Source: Sulfuricurvum sp. (GTDB lineage Bacteria; Campylobacterota; Campylobacteria; Campylobacterales; Sulfurimonadaceae). From it: DNA of 35,957 nucleotides. Shown piece after piece: positions 1 to 6,943 of this stretch (positions within the stretch are counted from its first letter, which is position 1; each line of letters begins with the position of its first letter). The notes under the pieces were generated by a model. The model had not been told where the DNA came from and did no database searches. It was given only the letters and a program-made list of their open reading frames with translations. The stretch covers positions 1-35,957 of the forward strand of contig NZ_JALNYS010000025.1 of assembly GCF_023229695.1 (NCBI RefSeq), given 5' to 3'. A program made the position numbers and the translations under genes.

Positions 1-366
1 TAACAGAAAAGTGCGTAATATCAGTTAGCAATCTCCCGCATCCGAAAGATGCGGGAAGCTTCAGGGGGGTGCAGGGGACAAATTGTCCCCTGCCACTTTA
101 CGGGCTTGGCCCGAAAAGTGCGTAACAGAAAAGTGCGTAATATCAGTTAGCAATCTCCCGCATCCGAAAGATGCGGGAAGCTTCAGGGGGGTGCAGGGGA
201 CAAATTGTCCCCTGCCACTTTACGGGCTTGGCCCGAAAAGTGCGTAACAGAAAAGTGCGTAATATCAGTTAGCAATCTCCCGCATCCGAAAGATGCGGGA
301 AGCTTCAGGGGGGTGCAGGGGACAAATTGTCCCCTGCCACTTTACGGGCTTGGCCCGAAAAGTGCG
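1..366. repeat. Three perfect 122-bp tandem repeats with internal hairpins
   Basis: Units at 1-122, 123-244 and 245-366 look identical base for base. Each unit holds three hairpins (first-unit coordinates): CCCGCATC 35-42 with GATGCGGG 48-55; CAGGGGACA 72-80 with TGTCCCCTG 84-92; CGGGC 101-105 with GCCCG 109-113. Unit boundaries carry GAAAAGTGCGTAA, related to the terminal inverted repeats of the element at 2243-2455. The array begins at the window edge, so it may extend further left. It ends 25 bp before the transporter start codon. Its function is unknown. Perfect identity suggests recent amplification or, alternatively, an assembly artefact. Confidence 0.95.
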
Positions 367-391
367 TAACATCAGTAAAAAGGAAAAGCGG

Positions 392-1459
392 ATGGAACAA
401 AACCATTTTTTGCGTTGGATGGGGGGAGGGGCATTGATCCTGATCGTATGGATTTTCGCCCCTTTTTTGAAAAGTTTTTTTGTCGCGCTCTTGTTGGCGA
501 TGGCGTTTTCCCCCCTCCATCGGAGTTTGGAATTAAAAATCATCTCTCATGAACGGTTCAAGCCGATAGCGTCGCTATTATCGGCGAGTACGGTCACCCT
601 CGGACTGTCGCTGATCATCTTTTTGCCGATCGTTATTTTTTTATTCCAGCTGCTGGATAGCCCTTCCAACACCATTGCGATGATCCGCTCCGTCGGAGAG
701 AAGATCGATATTCTCCCCACCTATCTCCCCGCCTATATGGCATGGCTTAAAGATCCGCTGGAGCATCTGATCGTGCAGGCCAAGCTTCATCAGGAGGCGA
801 TTATTGCCTTTTTCGCCCAATGGTTCGGAAGCGGTTTGAAAACGTTTATGTCGATGCTGGGGGAGATGGCGATGATCGTTATTTTCTTCTTTTTTCTCAA
901 TTGGTACGGCCGGAGCATTACCCTCTTCACCCTTCCGATCATTCCGCTGGCCCGATCGATCAAGCGGGAGTTCCTGGGGGATATGATGACGACGACGGCG
1001 GTTGTCTTTTATACCCTTGCGGGGGTGATGATGGCACAGGGGGTCGCATTCGGGATTTTTATCGCTTTTTTTGAAGGCTACAACCCCTTTCTCCTGGGAT
1101 TTATGGCCGGAATTTCGGCTATTATCCCGGTCGTCGGGACGGCATTGATCTGGGTTCCGGTTGCAGTGAACGAATATCTGCGCGGCAACATTATGCACGC
1201 CTTGGTAATCTCTCTTTACTCCTGGGCTGTGATGGCTTTTTTTATCGATAATATTGTCAAACTTCTTATTTTGAACTACATCAACCGTAAGCTCAACAGC
1301 GGCGAAGGGAGAATCAATGAATTTGTGATCTTTTTTGCGATTGTGGGAGGATTGGCGACATTCGGATTCTGGGGATTGATACTCGGACCGGCCATCGTCG
1401 CCTTTACGATTACGACGCTGCGGGTCCTTCGCAAAACGAACCGGGGAGGGCTCCGTTAG
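392..1459 (+). CDS. AI-2E family transporter (UPF0118/PerM-like membrane protein)
   Basis: A 355-aa polytopic membrane protein. The C-terminal half carries the family's characteristic block: GFMAGISAIIPVVG, then an amphipathic segment, a hydrophobic helix containing FFIDNIVK, and a final GFWGLILGPA segment. Members of this family export autoinducer-2 or other small molecules or act as Na+/H+ antiporters, so the substrate cannot be named. The reading frame is open back to 293, but those 33 codons lie in the 122-bp repeat. The ATG at 392 is preferred because it follows the purine-rich AAAAAGGAAAA. The gene overlaps the next, convergent gene by 4 bp at the stop codons. Confidence 0.88.
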   Translation: MEQNHFLRWMGGGALILIVWIFAPFLKSFFVALLLAMAFSPLHRSLELKIISHERFKPIASLLSASTVTLGLSLIIFLPIVIFLFQLLDSPSNTIAMIRSVGEKIDILPTYLPAYMAWLKDPLEHLIVQAKLHQEAIIAFFAQWFGSGLKTFMSMLGEMAMIVIFFFFLNWYGRSITLFTLPIIPLARSIKREFLGDMMTTTAVVFYTLAGVMMAQGVAFGIFIAFFEGYNPFLLGFMAGISAIIPVVGTALIWVPVAVNEYLRGNIMHALVISLYSWAVMAFFIDNIVKLLILNYINRKLNSGEGRINEFVIFFAIVGGLATFGFWGLILGPAIVAFTITTLRVLRKTNRGGLR

Positions 1460-1767
1460 CTTAGGGCCTGTACCTCTTTGCGCAGTCGGTTAAGCTCTTC
1501 GAGGATATGGGAGACTTCGCTCTCTTTGGCGGCATCTTCGGTGTCGGCGTGGGTATAGCGCTCAACGGTACTTTGAAACGTCTGGGTCAGTCTCTCCAGC
1601 TGCGCTTTGGCTTTGTCCACCCACTCATGGTGGTCGATATTGAGGTTCTCTTCCAATTCATGGATTTTATCCACAATCTCATCTTGATGTTTAAATACGT
1701 AATAAGCGGCGACTCCGCCGACCGCAGCACCGAGTACGAAGCTAAGAAGGGTGTTGTTTTGATTCAT
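1456..1767 (-). CDS. Small YtxH-like membrane-anchored coiled-coil protein
   Basis: A 103-aa protein with one N-terminal glycine-rich hydrophobic helix (about residues 8-27, containing GAAVGGVAAYY), followed by a charged, probably coiled-coil tail. This resembles the YtxH/gas-vesicle-like general stress family, whose biochemical role is unknown. Its start lies 9 bp from the stop of the next minus-strand gene (1777-2181), which suggests co-transcription. Its stop overlaps that of the convergent AI-2E transporter. Confidence 0.75.
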   Translation of the reverse strand: MNQNNTLLSFVLGAAVGGVAAYYVFKHQDEIVDKIHELEENLNIDHHEWVDKAKAQLERLTQTFQSTVERYTHADTEDAAKESEVSHILEELNRLRKEVQALS

Positions 1768-1776
1768 GATATTCTC

Positions 1777-2181
1777 CTACGAATGGTTTTTTTTCTTGAA
1801 AAATTGAGAGAGGGCTCCGATTGCCAACGTTCCGACGGTGACTTTGGCAATGCCGTTGGAGGCTCTAAGGGCCAGAGAACGGGTCTCTTCATGAATATAG
1901 GCGATGAGATCGCGCACTTCATGCAGGGCAAGGACCGATTTCTCGCTGATGGTATGGGTTTCATCTTTGAGATGGGTCAACAATTCACTTACGTCGTGCA
2001 GGGTAACGGCCGCTTTCGTAGAGAGAAAGCTGAGCTCATTTTGGACATGGGCGATAAACTCATGCACCCTGTTCATGCTCTTGACCGTCTGGATACCGAT
2101 GAAAACGATAACGGTCGTAATAATTAACATACACAGTGCAATGATCCCGACAAAAAGGGTAAGAAGCTGTTGATCTGTCAT
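1777..2181 (-). CDS. Small membrane protein with helical cytoplasmic tail
   Basis: A 134-aa protein with one N-terminal transmembrane helix (about residues 5-31, containing LFVGIIALCMLIITTVIVF), then a long heptad-like helical region reminiscent of DUF948 or the signalling helices of chemoreceptors. A second weakly hydrophobic stretch near the end (VTVGTLAIGAL) precedes a lysine-rich C-terminus. The frame is open to 2217, but ATG 2181 is chosen because AAAGG lies just upstream. It probably forms an operon with the YtxH-like gene. Function unknown. Confidence 0.7.
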   Translation of the reverse strand: MTDQQLLTLFVGIIALCMLIITTVIVFIGIQTVKSMNRVHEFIAHVQNELSFLSTKAAVTLHDVSELLTHLKDETHTISEKSVLALHEVRDLIAYIHEETRSLALRASNGIAKVTVGTLAIGALSQFFKKKNHS

Positions 2182-2242
2182 GGTTAACCTTTCGTCATAA
2201 TTTTTATTGTATCGCATTTTAGAAAATAGCCTCCTAAATAAG

Positions 2243-2455
2243 TGATGTTACGCACTTTCCGCTCATAGCCCGTAAAGTGGCGGGGACGGCCCAGCCGGTA
2301 CTACGTACATCGGCTGGGTTCCAAAGCTAAAAAAGCCAAGCCGTTGGCTTTTTTAACGCTTTTCACCCCTGCACCCCCCTGAAGCTACCCGCATCTTTCG
2401 GATGCGGGAGATTACTAACCTTTTCGCACGTGTTTAGACAAAGTGCGTAATATCA
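2243..2455. mobile_element. MITE-like mosaic repeat with terminal inverted repeats
   Basis: The left end reads TGATGTTACGCACTTT (2243-2258). The right end, read on the other strand, is TGATATTACGCACTT (2441-2455). Inside are four blocks: a CCACTTTACGGGC block (inverted), an 8-bp stem hairpin 2290-2318, an 11-bp stem hairpin 2329-2354, and a CCCGCATC/GATGCGGG hairpin 2388-2408. The first and last blocks are shared, in reverse orientation, with the 122-bp units at 1-366, while the middle differs. No transposase is present. Calling it a non-autonomous mobile element is inference from the TIRs and from the related copy at 1-366. Confidence 0.65.
2329..2354. terminator. Symmetric bidirectional terminator-like hairpin
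   Basis: A perfect 11-bp stem of AAAAAAGCCAA (2329-2339) and TTGGCTTTTTT (2344-2354) encloses a GCCG loop. It ends in a T-run on either strand, so it could terminate transcription in both directions. It sits inside the TIR-bounded element. Confidence 0.6.
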
Positions 2456-2525
2456 GCTCTATAACTTTCGCCGATAATGGAGACCCCTCCGTTTAAGGGG
2501 CAAAAATATATACTTTCCATATTCT

Positions 2526-2531
2526 TATTAT
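2526..2531 (+). promoter_or_regulatory. Possible -10 box for parA
   Basis: TATTAT lies 13 bp upstream of the parA ATG (2545) in an AT-rich stretch. No convincing -35 is visible, which is usual for this phylum. The short distance to the ATG makes it tentative. Confidence 0.35.
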
Positions 2532-2544
2532 ACAGAAGGCATAC

Positions 2545-3186
2545 ATGATACTTACCGTTTCCCATCAAAAAGGGGGGGTCGGAAAATCGACCGTCGCTTG
2601 GAATCTTGCGGTTAATTTTTCAAAAATAATCGAGACCCGCATTATTGACCTCGATACCCAGCGCTCATTAACCGTGACCAATTCGCTTCGCAAAGAGCAG
2701 GGGCTTAGGCCGATACCGATGCTCCATTTCGATACGGCCGAAGAGTTGGCACGATACGCCCAAGAAGAGGGCGATGGGGTGCTGACCATCATCGACTCGG
2801 GGGGATTTGACAGCGCATTCAACCGTGTTGCCATTATCGCATCGGATCTGCTGATCACCCCGGTCAGCGATAAACCGTTTGATCTGATGGGGATTCAAAA
2901 ATACGAAGAGATCCTTAAAAGCCTCTCGGAGATTCAGGGGGAGACGATCAAAACCAAGGTGCTGTTCAACAATATCAATCCGGCGATGAAACGTTTCGGC
3001 GATTTGGTTGATTTCATCTGTTTATCGGAACATTTCGATCTTTTGACCTCGATTCTGCGTCAAAGGGTGGATATCGCCCATTCGGTCGGAGAAGGGAAAA
3101 GTATCAAAGAGTACCGGATCTTCAGCAAAGCCGATCAGGAGATGGATGAGCTGTTCGGTGAGGTGAAAACGTTATTGGGGTTCTAA
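2545..3186 (+). CDS. ParA-family ATPase (small, type Ib-like)
   Basis: A 213-aa P-loop ATPase starting almost directly with the deviant Walker A motif KGGVGKST (about residues 9-16), followed by a DLDTQRS Walker A' region and an IIDSGG Walker B-like segment. There is no N-terminal helix-turn-helix, so it resembles the short ParA/MinD/McdA-type proteins that position plasmids, chromosomes or protein cargo on the nucleoid. The ATG follows AGAAGG. A small ribbon-helix-helix-like gene lies 93 bp downstream, as in type Ib partition cassettes. Its cargo is unknown, and it is probably not the main chromosomal parA because no full-length parB is adjacent. Confidence 0.85.
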   Translation: MILTVSHQKGGVGKSTVAWNLAVNFSKIIETRIIDLDTQRSLTVTNSLRKEQGLRPIPMLHFDTAEELARYAQEEGDGVLTIIDSGGFDSAFNRVAIIASDLLITPVSDKPFDLMGIQKYEEILKSLSEIQGETIKTKVLFNNINPAMKRFGDLVDFICLSEHFDLLTSILRQRVDIAHSVGEGKSIKEYRIFSKADQEMDELFGEVKTLLGF

Positions 3187-3226
3187 GGGCACGCACCGTA
3201 TTGCCCCTTTTTGTAGGAGGTGAAGC

Positions 3227-3268
3227 ATGCCGGATAAAATATTTAAAACATATTTAAAAGATATATAA
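3227..3268 (+). CDS. Micro-ORF of 13 codons with a strong ribosome binding site
   Basis: ATG at 3227 is preceded by the near-perfect Shine-Dalgarno TAGGAGGTG (about 3214-3222). It encodes MPDKIFKTYLKDI and then TAA. It lies between parA and the RHH-like gene, whose own site AAAGGA begins right at this stop codon, an arrangement that would allow translational coupling. It could be a leader peptide, a remnant of a longer gene or chance. No conservation data are available to decide. Confidence 0.35.
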   Translation: MPDKIFKTYLKDI

Positions 3269-3279
3269 AGGATATCGAA

Positions 3280-3501
3280 ATGGCCAAAAAAACATTTTTG
3301 CAAAATATTGAAAAAGTCAAAAGTTCCGCAGCGATGAGCGAGCGTGAAAGTGCTGTAAAAACGGAAAAAGAGAAAAAGAAAAAGCTGATCACGATTCCGG
3401 TCGATTGGGAGGAAAAAATACGCGATTTTCACGGCGGAACCGTGAGCGCCTACATTCTCATTGCGCTGCAGGAACGGATGCGGCGCGACGGACTGTTGTA
3501 G
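3280..3501 (+). CDS. Small ribbon-helix-helix-like partner of ParA
   Basis: A 73-aa basic protein. The N-terminal half is lysine-rich and probably disordered. The C-terminal half (about residues 36-73: ITIPVDWEEKIRDF, then a helix with VSAYILIALQERM) has the strand-helix-helix pattern of CopG/ParG-type DNA-binding proteins. In type Ib partition systems such a protein binds the centromere site and stimulates the ParA ATPase. The AT-rich ATATTTAAAA-like direct repeats at about 3238-3268 could be its binding site. The fold is assigned by eye. Confidence 0.6.
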   Translation: MAKKTFLQNIEKVKSSAAMSERESAVKTEKEKKKKLITIPVDWEEKIRDFHGGTVSAYILIALQERMRRDGLL

Positions 3502-3511
3502 AGAGAAAGCA

Positions 3512-5071
3512 CTATTCGACCCGCGTAACGGTGATCTCCACCGAACCGAGGTTGTTGTTGTATTTGTCGATCAAATCGTTGGCAAAAACGAAAAATTCCC
3601 CGTTTTCCGTCGCTTCATAGAGATGATCGTTATCGGTATGGTGCAAAATCCGGAAAAGGTTGCGCTCATCTTTATTGAGCGTACCGATCACTTCGAACCA
3701 CTCCGCTTCGGGGCAGCGCCGTCCCGATTCGGCAAAGCGAAAGATAAACTCTTTGACTCCGCCGAGTTTGGATCGATCCCACCCTGCAGGGGTAGCGGAG
3801 ATATCCGAATCGTACCAAAGCTGATTGCGATCCAGATCAAAACGGTAGTGCTCTCCCGTTTTGACCAAGATACGGGTAGGGCTGTAACGCTGATTGGCCT
3901 GAACGATAAAGGTACGGCTTTCACCGATAGAGAGGGGAGATGCCGAATGTGCCGCCGCAAGACGGGCATCGTAGATAGAAGAGTATTCTACGATACGCTC
4001 CGCACTGTACCAAACGCGAATGCCGAGTCCTTCGTTGGTGTAAGGGTTGATCATCCGCTCCCGTAATGCATGAGGTATATAGTCGGGATTATCGGCCATA
4101 CGGTCAAACAGACTATGGTGGATAATGGGGGGATAAATCGAGGGGATTTCGTTCATAATGATGCGGGGTGAGCGGTAGTCGAGAAATGCCTCTTTGAAGT
4201 GGGTGATCGCATGTTGTTGATGACTCATCCCTAACGGGTTGGGTTGAATAATGAGATCGTCGTATCCGATCGGTTCATGATCCCCCTCTATCAGATCGCT
4301 GCACGCCACCTCTTTAGGGGTGAGGAGGGAAAGCCCGAGATCTCTTTGTTTCAGTTCGTCCAGCATGAATTGGAGGGTGTTGTCCGAAAGACCGTCATAG
4401 CGGTATCCCCCTCCGACATCGGAGTGGGCCCCCGCAAACCAGATTTCGGTGACCCGCTCATCTTTGTTGATCAGTGTCGGAAAAAAGGCGATGCGCCGGT
4501 CATCCATCGAGAGGAGATGGAGCGCCTCCTGAACCAGAGGGGAGATGCTCCGGTTTTCAAAGACGACGTCCGAAGCGGGCTGAAGCTCTTTGTTCAGAAG
4601 ATTGGGTTTCTTGATCGCCGCAACCGTATCGAAGAGACCCATAAAACGGATATCGGGGGGAGTTTTACCCAATGCCGGAAACGTCGTCGACAGGACCGAT
4701 GCAAAACGCCGTGCGATCGCCGCCCCCCGGCTGAATCCGAACACGAAAAGGCGGTCTCCCGTTTCATAATGGCGGTAGAGATCGCTGATCGCGCGTTTGA
4801 GGATGGTGCTGACGTCCTGATTCGGCGGTGCGACGGTTTTGTTGATGAGCTTGTCCAACCACGATCCGTAAGTTCCGACGCCCGAGTAATAAAAACTGCT
4901 CTGATCGCTAAAAACGCTCTTTCCCCGCAGATCGCCGCCGAAAAGGAGGTGAAGCTTGAGAATATTGGTGATGCTGTCGTCTTCGACGCTGCCGCCGAGG
5001 GTATGGTGCTGCAGCGCATCTTCGGGATCGTTGCAGGTTCCGTCAAAACAGAGGATGATATTTTTAGACAT
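3512..5071 (-). CDS. DUF2235 alpha/beta hydrolase-domain protein
   Basis: A 519-aa protein. The N-terminus has the family hallmark CFDGTCNDP (residues 8-16) and a nucleophile elbow GFSRG with Ser114, followed by a later AGAHSDVGGGY block that probably supplies a catalytic Asp. DUF2235 proteins include type VI secretion phospholipase effectors of the Tle1 type, but most are uncharacterised. No signal peptide, VgrG/PAAR gene or adjacent immunity gene is visible. The last roughly 130 residues form an extension I do not recognise. The gene is convergent with the ParA/RHH pair, with only 10 bp between them. AAGGGTCACC precedes the ATG. Confidence 0.8.
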   Translation of the reverse strand: MSKNIILCFDGTCNDPEDALQHHTLGGSVEDDSITNILKLHLLFGGDLRGKSVFSDQSSFYYSGVGTYGSWLDKLINKTVAPPNQDVSTILKRAISDLYRHYETGDRLFVFGFSRGAAIARRFASVLSTTFPALGKTPPDIRFMGLFDTVAAIKKPNLLNKELQPASDVVFENRSISPLVQEALHLLSMDDRRIAFFPTLINKDERVTEIWFAGAHSDVGGGYRYDGLSDNTLQFMLDELKQRDLGLSLLTPKEVACSDLIEGDHEPIGYDDLIIQPNPLGMSHQQHAITHFKEAFLDYRSPRIIMNEIPSIYPPIIHHSLFDRMADNPDYIPHALRERMINPYTNEGLGIRVWYSAERIVEYSSIYDARLAAAHSASPLSIGESRTFIVQANQRYSPTRILVKTGEHYRFDLDRNQLWYDSDISATPAGWDRSKLGGVKEFIFRFAESGRRCPEAEWFEVIGTLNKDERNLFRILHHTDNDHLYEATENGEFFVFANDLIDKYNNNLGSVEITVTRVE

Positions 5072-5256
5072 GGTGACCCTTTTGGTAAATCGGATGTGAA
5101 AATGTGTAGCCGAATATATTTTATTTTAAAAAAACTGAAGATGTTGTTAATGCGTCGGACACACTAGCCGTTCGGAAAATGTGCAGGTAAGAGGTGTCAT
5201 CGCTTTAACAAAAAGTCGGATACAATTTCGCATTTTTTTCAGGGGGTCCAAAGAGA

Positions 5257-5418
5257 ATGGAACATCTATTTACAGGGTACGGGATGATCGGGATCGGATT
5301 GGTGTTGATAAGCATTTTTTTCGTATTCGCCAAAGTGATGGGATTTGTATGGAAGATCGTCTTTTTCGGGGCGATAGCACTGGGCGGTTTTGTCTATTTT
5401 CGAAATATGATCAGTTAA
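5257..5418 (+). CDS. Small 53-aa protein with two membrane helices
   Basis: The ORF starts with ATG 5257 and reads MEHLFTGYGMIGIGLVLISI, then a basic turn and a second hydrophobic helix (about residues 31-48), ending FRNMIS. AGGGGG lies upstream at 5241-5246, and TACAAT at 5221-5226 could be its -10 box. It stands alone between divergent DUF2235 and the tRNA-Phe terminator. Function unknown. Hydrophobic pattern, ribosome binding site and promoter-like box together support a real gene. Confidence 0.6.
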   Translation: MEHLFTGYGMIGIGLVLISIFFVFAKVMGFVWKIVFFGAIALGGFVYFRNMIS

Positions 5419-5513
5419 AAGGGTTGCGGCCCTTTGGGCATTACTACAAAGTTAACAGAATCGTACTTGATTAGTGAATAGATGAGGGAGATTTTTTGTG
5501 AGGGTGTACAACG

Positions 5514-5560
5514 AAAAAAACCTCTCTAAATATCCCGTTATAGGACTTTTAGAGAGGTTA
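5514..5560 (-). terminator. Rho-independent terminator downstream of tRNA-Phe
   Basis: On the minus strand a 12-bp stem (5548-5559 with 5519-5530, AACCTCTCTAAA and its complement) encloses a 17-base loop and runs into a T-run (complement of A 5514-5520). It begins one base after the tRNA 3' end. Confidence 0.85.
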
Positions 5561-5636
5561 TGGTGGCCAATCTCGGAATCGAACCAAGGACACAATGATT
5601 TTCAGTCATTTGCTCTACCGACTGAGCTAATTGGCC
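5561..5636 (-). tRNA. tRNA-Phe (anticodon GAA)
   Basis: A 76-nt cloverleaf on the minus strand. The acceptor stem is GGCCAAT/ATTGGCC, the D-arm contains TAGCTCAG, the anticodon loop is CTGAAAA with GAA, the T-arm contains GGTTCGATTCC, and the CCA end is encoded. It lies 70 bp downstream of murD on the same strand and directly before a strong terminator, so it may be transcribed with the mraY-murD operon or from its own promoter. Confidence 0.95.
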
Positions 5637-5698
5637 GCACATTTACTTGTGAGGCCGAAATTATAGCGCCATAAACTTAAAAATAAGCTTAAGACTAT

Positions 5699-5722
5699 AA
5701 AAGCGACTATTTTGTCGCTTTT
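5699..5722 (-). terminator. Hairpin overlapping the murD stop codon
   Basis: A perfect 9-bp stem AAAAGCGAC (5699-5707) / GTCGCTTTT (5714-5722) has a 6-base loop that contains part of the TAG stop of murD. On the minus strand it ends in TTTT. It may be an intrinsic terminator for murD or an mRNA-stabilising stem ahead of tRNA-Phe. Confidence 0.5.
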
Positions 5723-6918
5723 GCAAGCTCTTTGAACAGATTTCCGCGTTGCGCATACGAGGTAAATTGGTCCAGACTGGCCGCTGCGGGAGAGAGCATG
5801 GCGACGCTGTGGCGGGTGTGCTTTTTGCTGATTTGCTCTACGGCTACGTCGATGGTGTGGCAAAGGGTGCAGGGGATGGCGTATTGGTTGCAGAGCGCTT
5901 CGAGGCGCAGCGCGTTGGCTCCGATCGCATAAACGGCAACGTCGTATTTCGAGAGGGGGGCGAAGAGCTCTTCGAGCTCCACCCCTTTGTCATCCCCTCC
6001 CAGAATCAAATGGATCGGATAATCGGTGTAGGTCCGCAAAGCGGCCAGCGTTGCGTCGATGTTGGTCGCTTTGGAATCGTTGATCCAGAGACGGTCGCGG
6101 GAGTCTCGGAACTCTTCCTGGCGATGGGGATCGAGGATGAAAGCGTTAATCCGATCGTAATCGCACCGGTCGTAGAGAATTTTGTCCATCCCCATCGCGA
6201 TCATCGCATCCATCAAAAATGCCCCTTTGAATTTGATTTTTTTGGGATCAAATCCGAAATAGGAGGCTAAATCTTTTTCGTTTTCATAAAGGATCTTAAA
6301 GCCGTTTGTCGGCGTATCGGCAAACATTTTCGGGAGAATGATCGCTTCGCCCTCTTTCATCATTGAGAGGGGCTTGAGTTTTGCGTCGTAATAAGCCTCC
6401 ATGCTTCCGTGCCAGCTGACATGATCGGGGGTGACCGGGAGGAGGGCATAGATATTCGGGACGGCGATGCGGTTATAGTGCATGCTAAACGAACTGGTTT
6501 CCAAAATCCAGATCGGGGCATCGGGGGAGAGATCGGCGAGAGGGGTGCCGATGTTGCCGCCGCTGATCGCCCCTCTATCGCTCAGGAGATGCTCTACCAT
6601 CTGTGTCGTCGTTGTTTTTCCGTTGGTGCCGCTGATCCAGATGCTAAAAGGCATTGTGGGGGCGAAAAAGTCGTATTCGCTGATCAGGTGGGTCGCTTTT
6701 TGGATGAGAGGGTGCGTTGGGGGAAATCCGGGTGAGGGGATCTCATGGGTGAAAAGACGGGTATCAAACTCTTGAATCGGCTTGAGAAAATTTCCCTCTT
6801 CGTCGGTGAACGGTTTGGTGACTTTATCATCAAAAAAAGTACAGGGGCCAAAGCGTTTCGCAATGGCCTGGGTCGTTTTGCCGTAGCCGAAACAGGCGAT
6901 ATGTTGGTTATTAGTCAT
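5707..6918 (-). CDS. murD: UDP-N-acetylmuramoylalanine--D-glutamate ligase
   Basis: A 403-aa cytoplasmic Mur ligase that adds D-glutamate to UDP-MurNAc-L-Ala using ATP. The N-terminal Rossmann-like region begins MTNNQHIACFGYGKTT. The central ATPase motif is SGTNGKTTTTQ. A C-terminal ligase domain holds DSKATN and LGGDDKG. The frame is open to 7020, but that extension lies in the 3' end of the neighbouring gene and has no ribosome binding site, so ATG 6918 is used. It is the last Mur gene of a minus-strand operon with mraY, separated from it by a two-gene insertion (6944-8462). Confidence 0.95.
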   Translation of the reverse strand: MTNNQHIACFGYGKTTQAIAKRFGPCTFFDDKVTKPFTDEEGNFLKPIQEFDTRLFTHEIPSPGFPPTHPLIQKATHLISEYDFFAPTMPFSIWISGTNGKTTTTQMVEHLLSDRGAISGGNIGTPLADLSPDAPIWILETSSFSMHYNRIAVPNIYALLPVTPDHVSWHGSMEAYYDAKLKPLSMMKEGEAIILPKMFADTPTNGFKILYENEKDLASYFGFDPKKIKFKGAFLMDAMIAMGMDKILYDRCDYDRINAFILDPHRQEEFRDSRDRLWINDSKATNIDATLAALRTYTDYPIHLILGGDDKGVELEELFAPLSKYDVAVYAIGANALRLEALCNQYAIPCTLCHTIDVAVEQISKKHTRHSVAMLSPAAASLDQFTSYAQRGNLFKELAKATK

Positions 6919-6943
6919 TGGAGATTCTCTAAAGAGATAAGTG

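Larger units (their letters stand above)
2182..2544. other. Gene-free interval holding a TIR-bounded element and the parA promoter region
   Basis: This 363-bp intergenic stretch separates two divergent transcription units. Most of it is the mosaic element at 2243-2455. The remaining 89 bp before parA are AT-rich and include a TATTAT box at 2526-2531 and the ribosome binding site AGAAGG near 2535. No further coding sequence is seen. Confidence 0.8.

Noticed and set aside
1..366. CRISPR array
   Set aside because: The units are directly contiguous 122-bp copies with no unique spacers, and no cas genes are nearby.
293..391. N-terminal extension of the AI-2E transporter through the repeat
   Set aside because: The extra 33 codons are translated repeat DNA that carries no protein signal; ATG 392 has the better ribosome binding site.
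641..1198. 185-aa open frame antisense to the AI-2E transporter
   Set aside because: His/Arg/Asp-rich translation typical of the reverse of a hydrophobic gene; no start signal.
4244..5167. 307-aa open frame antisense to the DUF2235 gene
   Set aside because: The DUF2235 frame has diagnostic motifs; this one has none and is rich in shadow-type residues.
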